Assembly: GCF_038561935.1 (NCBI RefSeq) | Contig: NZ_CP102770.1 | Coordinates: forward strand, 310,001-374,000 | DNA from: Myxococcus stipitatus | GTDB lineage: Bacteria; Myxococcota; Myxococcia; Myxococcales; Myxococcaceae | Length of the DNA stretch: 64,000 bases | Direction of reading: 5' to 3' | Shown here: positions 61,601 through 64,000 of the stretch, piece after piece | Layout of the letters: every line of letters starts with the position of its first letter | How positions within the stretch are numbered: position 1 is the stretch's first letter | Translations under genes and position numbers: made by a program | The notes under the pieces: model-generated | Seen by the model: the letters and a program-made list of their open reading frames with translations, nothing else | What the model was told of the DNA's origin: nothing | Database searches by the model: none

Positions 61601-63862
61601 ATGCTGAAGCCCTGTCTGCCACGGCGGAGCCTTGGGGCCGTGCTGGCCGTTCTGTGGGGTGTGCTGGGTTCGGGCTGCTCTGGCGTTGGGCCCTCCGCGG
61701 AGCCCCCGGGCCTGGACCTGGTCCTGGGGGAAGACCTCGTCGAGGTTCCTCGGGGCGCCTTGTCCGCGGAGCACGCGGAGCTGCGGAGCAAGGTGGGCGG
61801 CGTGGGGGATGGAGAGCGTTCCTTCTACCTGGCCATCCGTCGCAGCGAGCTGTCCCAGCGCTGGTTCTGGTCGGCGACGCTGCGGCACTTCTTTCCGGAT
61901 GGCGCGGACTCGGCGATGCCTCGGTTCCTGCGGACCGAGGTGATTCGGATGCGGGAGTACAACGGCCGGCTCTTCTTCCTCGACGCGCGCGACGGGCGCG
62001 TGCTCGGTGGGAACGAAAAGCCAGACATCCCGCTGGAGGCGTACTCCATCGTCACGGACTATGCCCCGTTCAATCGGCTGCCGGGCTCGGACCAGTACGT
62101 GCTCATCGACCCGGTCGCGGGGCTCGGACGCCTCGGCGTGGTGGGGGACCGGAATTTCGCGGGGGCGAGCTTCGAGATGGAGCATCGCTTCGCCCAGCGC
62201 TTCCGCCGCTTCTCGCAAGGCGTCATGTTCGAAGAGGTCTTCGCCGGGCGCTTGAGCATCCCCGTGGACCGGGACATGTACGCGGAGTACAGCCTCACGC
62301 GCTTCGTGGGGACGGTGGTGGTGTCGCTGAGCAGGTACCAGGAGGGTGTCGGGTACACCCGAACGCCTCCGCCGGAGCGGCCGTACTACTTCATCAACAC
62401 GGGGCGCCTGGTGCCCACCACGGGCGAGCGGCAGCGGGAGGTCGTCAAGTGGAACATCCACCGAGGGATGCAGCCCATCCGCTGGTACGTGACTCGCAAT
62501 CTGCTGGAGCTGAAGAAGGACCCTCGCTACCAGGACCTCGATTTGTTGGGCGCCATCGAGCGAGGCATCGAGAGCTGGAACGAGGCCTTCGGCTTTCCTG
62601 TCTTCGAGGCGCTCCTCGCGGACGAATCGATGGACTTCGGGGAGCACGACAAGAACTTCGCTGTCTTCGACCCGTACATCGAGAATCTCGGCGCGTTCGC
62701 GGACATGGATGAGAACCCGAACACGGGCGAGCTGCGCCGAGCCATCTTCGTGTTCGGCGCGGGCAAGCTTGCCCAAGCGGATCGACTCTTCTCGGATGAC
62801 GCCTCGGCGAGAGCGCCTGTCGCCGCGCCAGCCGCGCGCTTGCCTCGCCCCAGGTTGACGTGGGGCGGGCCCGCCAAGGAGGCCTACTGCGAACAGGAAG
62901 GCGCCGACGACTTCGCGTCAGGGGGCCTGGGCGGACTGACGGATGAGGACCGCGTCGCGCTGGGCTCGCTCTCCCGGAAGGAGAAGATGGAGCGGTACGT
63001 CACGCGCCTCGCGATGCATGAGATAGGGCACACGCTGGGGCTCGCGCACAACCTCGCCGGCTCGCTGGCGTACGACGGAACACCCGCGACACCTCGTACG
63101 AGCTCGGTCATGGACCATACGCATGACCTGGACGCCATCCATGTACTGCGGCCCGGCCCCTTCGACGTGGAGGCCGTGCGCTACTTGTATGGACTGTCAC
63201 CGGACTTGCCCACGGGCCTGTTCTGCTCGGAACCGAATCGGGACCCGGCGGGGCGGAACCCGAAGTGCAGGAGCAAGGACCGCTTCAATGACCCGCTGAC
63301 ACGCTTCTACATCCCACAGGTTCGCGAAGCGCTCGCGCGCTTCCTGCGGGGAGAAGGTCGCGACCCCTTCTTCGACTTGCTGCTCGCCGGTCCCGAGGAC
63401 TTCGTGCGAGGAGGGACGGAAGAGGAGCAGGTGCGGGCCTATGACCTCCTGATGGAGCAGCTCCGGCCGCCGCTCCAGGTGCCCGCGGGGCAGGGGGCCG
63501 CGTACGTGGCGCGCGTCAACGCGATGGCCCTGCAAGTCCTGGAGGGCTTCTACTTCGACGAGCTGTCCCCGTACTACGACCCCTTCCCGAACCCTCCTCC
63601 CGCCACCCCCGCCTATACCCAGGCCGTGCTCGCGGATGTGAAGGGCATCCTGCTCGACGCGGATGGCCTGCGGGACTTCGCCACGCGTCGGCGGATGGTG
63701 GAGGTGCTGAAGGCCCACCAGACGCTCACCGCCTATGGCGTGCTCCGAGACACCCATGCCGAGCTGACGGCTCGACTCCCGCAACTCAGTGGCGAGACGC
63801 GGTTGGGGACCTTGGAGCTGATTGAGCGCATCGAGGTGGCGAACTCTCCCTACTTCCGCTGA
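61601..63862 (+). CDS. Large zinc-dependent metalloprotease lipoprotein
   Basis: A 753-residue secreted protein with a lipoprotein signal (VLGSGC, Cys26). The zinc motif HEIGHTLGLAHN starts at residue 473, and SVMDHTHD is the likely Met-turn, so it is a metzincin-type protease with a large N-terminal domain (residues about 30-300, including IEVPRGALSA-like start and many aromatic strands). The family is similar to the DUF5117/DUF5118 zinc metalloprotease group found in Bacteroidetes and myxobacteria. Substrate unknown. The ATG at 61601 has AGGAGGAA upstream. Confidence 0.85.
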   Translation: MLKPCLPRRSLGAVLAVLWGVLGSGCSGVGPSAEPPGLDLVLGEDLVEVPRGALSAEHAELRSKVGGVGDGERSFYLAIRRSELSQRWFWSATLRHFFPDGADSAMPRFLRTEVIRMREYNGRLFFLDARDGRVLGGNEKPDIPLEAYSIVTDYAPFNRLPGSDQYVLIDPVAGLGRLGVVGDRNFAGASFEMEHRFAQRFRRFSQGVMFEEVFAGRLSIPVDRDMYAEYSLTRFVGTVVVSLSRYQEGVGYTRTPPPERPYYFINTGRLVPTTGERQREVVKWNIHRGMQPIRWYVTRNLLELKKDPRYQDLDLLGAIERGIESWNEAFGFPVFEALLADESMDFGEHDKNFAVFDPYIENLGAFADMDENPNTGELRRAIFVFGAGKLAQADRLFSDDASARAPVAAPAARLPRPRLTWGGPAKEAYCEQEGADDFASGGLGGLTDEDRVALGSLSRKEKMERYVTRLAMHEIGHTLGLAHNLAGSLAYDGTPATPRTSSVMDHTHDLDAIHVLRPGPFDVEAVRYLYGLSPDLPTGLFCSEPNRDPAGRNPKCRSKDRFNDPLTRFYIPQVREALARFLRGEGRDPFFDLLLAGPEDFVRGGTEEEQVRAYDLLMEQLRPPLQVPAGQGAAYVARVNAMALQVLEGFYFDELSPYYDPFPNPPPATPAYTQAVLADVKGILLDADGLRDFATRRRMVEVLKAHQTLTAYGVLRDTHAELTARLPQLSGETRLGTLELIERIEVANSPYFR

Positions 63863-63875
63863 GCCGCCACATCGC

Positions 63876-64000
63876 TCACGCGTGCGCGGGCCGCTTCACC
63901 CGAGGCGGCTCCGCGCGCCGTGGGGGGCCTTGCTCCACCCGCCCCACGCCCTTGGGCAGGAGCAGGTACGAGCACAGCGCTCCCAACACGCACAGGCCCG
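63876..64000 (-). CDS. C-terminal end of a membrane-protein gene (partial)
   Basis: The stop TGA is at 63876-63878 on the minus strand, and the frame remains open to the window end. The 40 visible residues contain a hydrophobic helix (GLCVLGALCSYLLLPKG) followed by a basic Pro/Arg-rich tail (VKRPAHA). This fits the last helix of a transporter such as an MFS protein, but the family cannot be decided. Confidence 0.55.
   Translation of the reverse strand, partial: GLCVLGALCSYLLLPKGVGRVEQGPPRRAEPPRVKRPAHA

Overview
The window is about 69-70 % GC chromosomal DNA from a myxobacterium, most likely Myxococcaceae (Myxococcus, Corallococcus or Pyxidicoccus type). The grounds are GC-biased third positions with long antisense shadow frames, two DUF2378/TIGR02265 proteins (a family largely confined to myxobacteria), a eukaryote-type Ser/Thr kinase with a PEGA domain, many secreted lipoproteins and metalloproteases, and no insertion sequences or CRISPR. 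The replication genes dnaN, recF and gyrB are all on the + strand but spread over 28 kb; dnaA and an origin are not visible.

Layout. 0.1-7.5 kb: dnaN with a clear terminator, an unknown gene, an AlkC-like alkylation-repair protein, a PAS histidine kinase, recF and a small membrane protein. 7.8-11.1 kb: a four-gene lipid-transport (Mla/MCE) operon. 11.1-15.9 kb: a compact minus-strand type VI secretion cargo cassette: DUF2169 adaptor, degenerate ketosynthase-like protein, PAAR-like/DUF4150 nuclease effector, DUF3396 immunity protein and one unknown gene. 16.2-18.1 kb: two tandem M43 metalloprotease lipoproteins closed by a strong terminator. 18.2-31.7 kb: M20 peptidase, PLP aminotransferase, DUF2378 protein, two ferritin-like Tat proteins, a single-domain response regulator, a cation/proton antiporter next to an HTH-EIIA fusion regulator, a GNAT enzyme, gyrB and a PaiB-like protein. 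32-38.4 kb: the PEGA kinase, an envelope protein, a phosphoesterase lipoprotein and an AT-hook-like protein. 38.5-46.8 kb: tonB-exbB-exbD-exbD-receptor-lipoprotein, preceded by a GT87 enzyme. 47-51.3 kb: a disulfide-reductase-family flavoprotein, an RbfA-RtcB gene pair, tRNA-Gln(TTG) and an archaemetzincin with a broken zinc site. 51.4-56 kb: beta-propeller lipoprotein, ankyrin protein, second DUF2378 protein and a membrane Fe-S oxidoreductase. 56-64 kb: two small peptide ORFs, a VWA protein, DsbD with a redoxin, a large zinc metalloprotease and the end of a membrane-protein gene.

The loci most worth following are the T6SS cassette (an adaptor plus a ketosynthase-like protein lacking its catalytic residues, and an atypically AT-rich toxin region), the RbfA-like/RtcB overlapping pair (possible rRNA repair; rtcB carries an apparent one-base frameshift in a C6 run), the HTH-EIIA regulator beside an antiporter with an inverted repeat at the antiporter promoter, and the basic/acidic small peptide pair at 56.4-56.7 kb. 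Functions of unrecognised genes are left open. No database search was possible, so family names rest on motif recognition.
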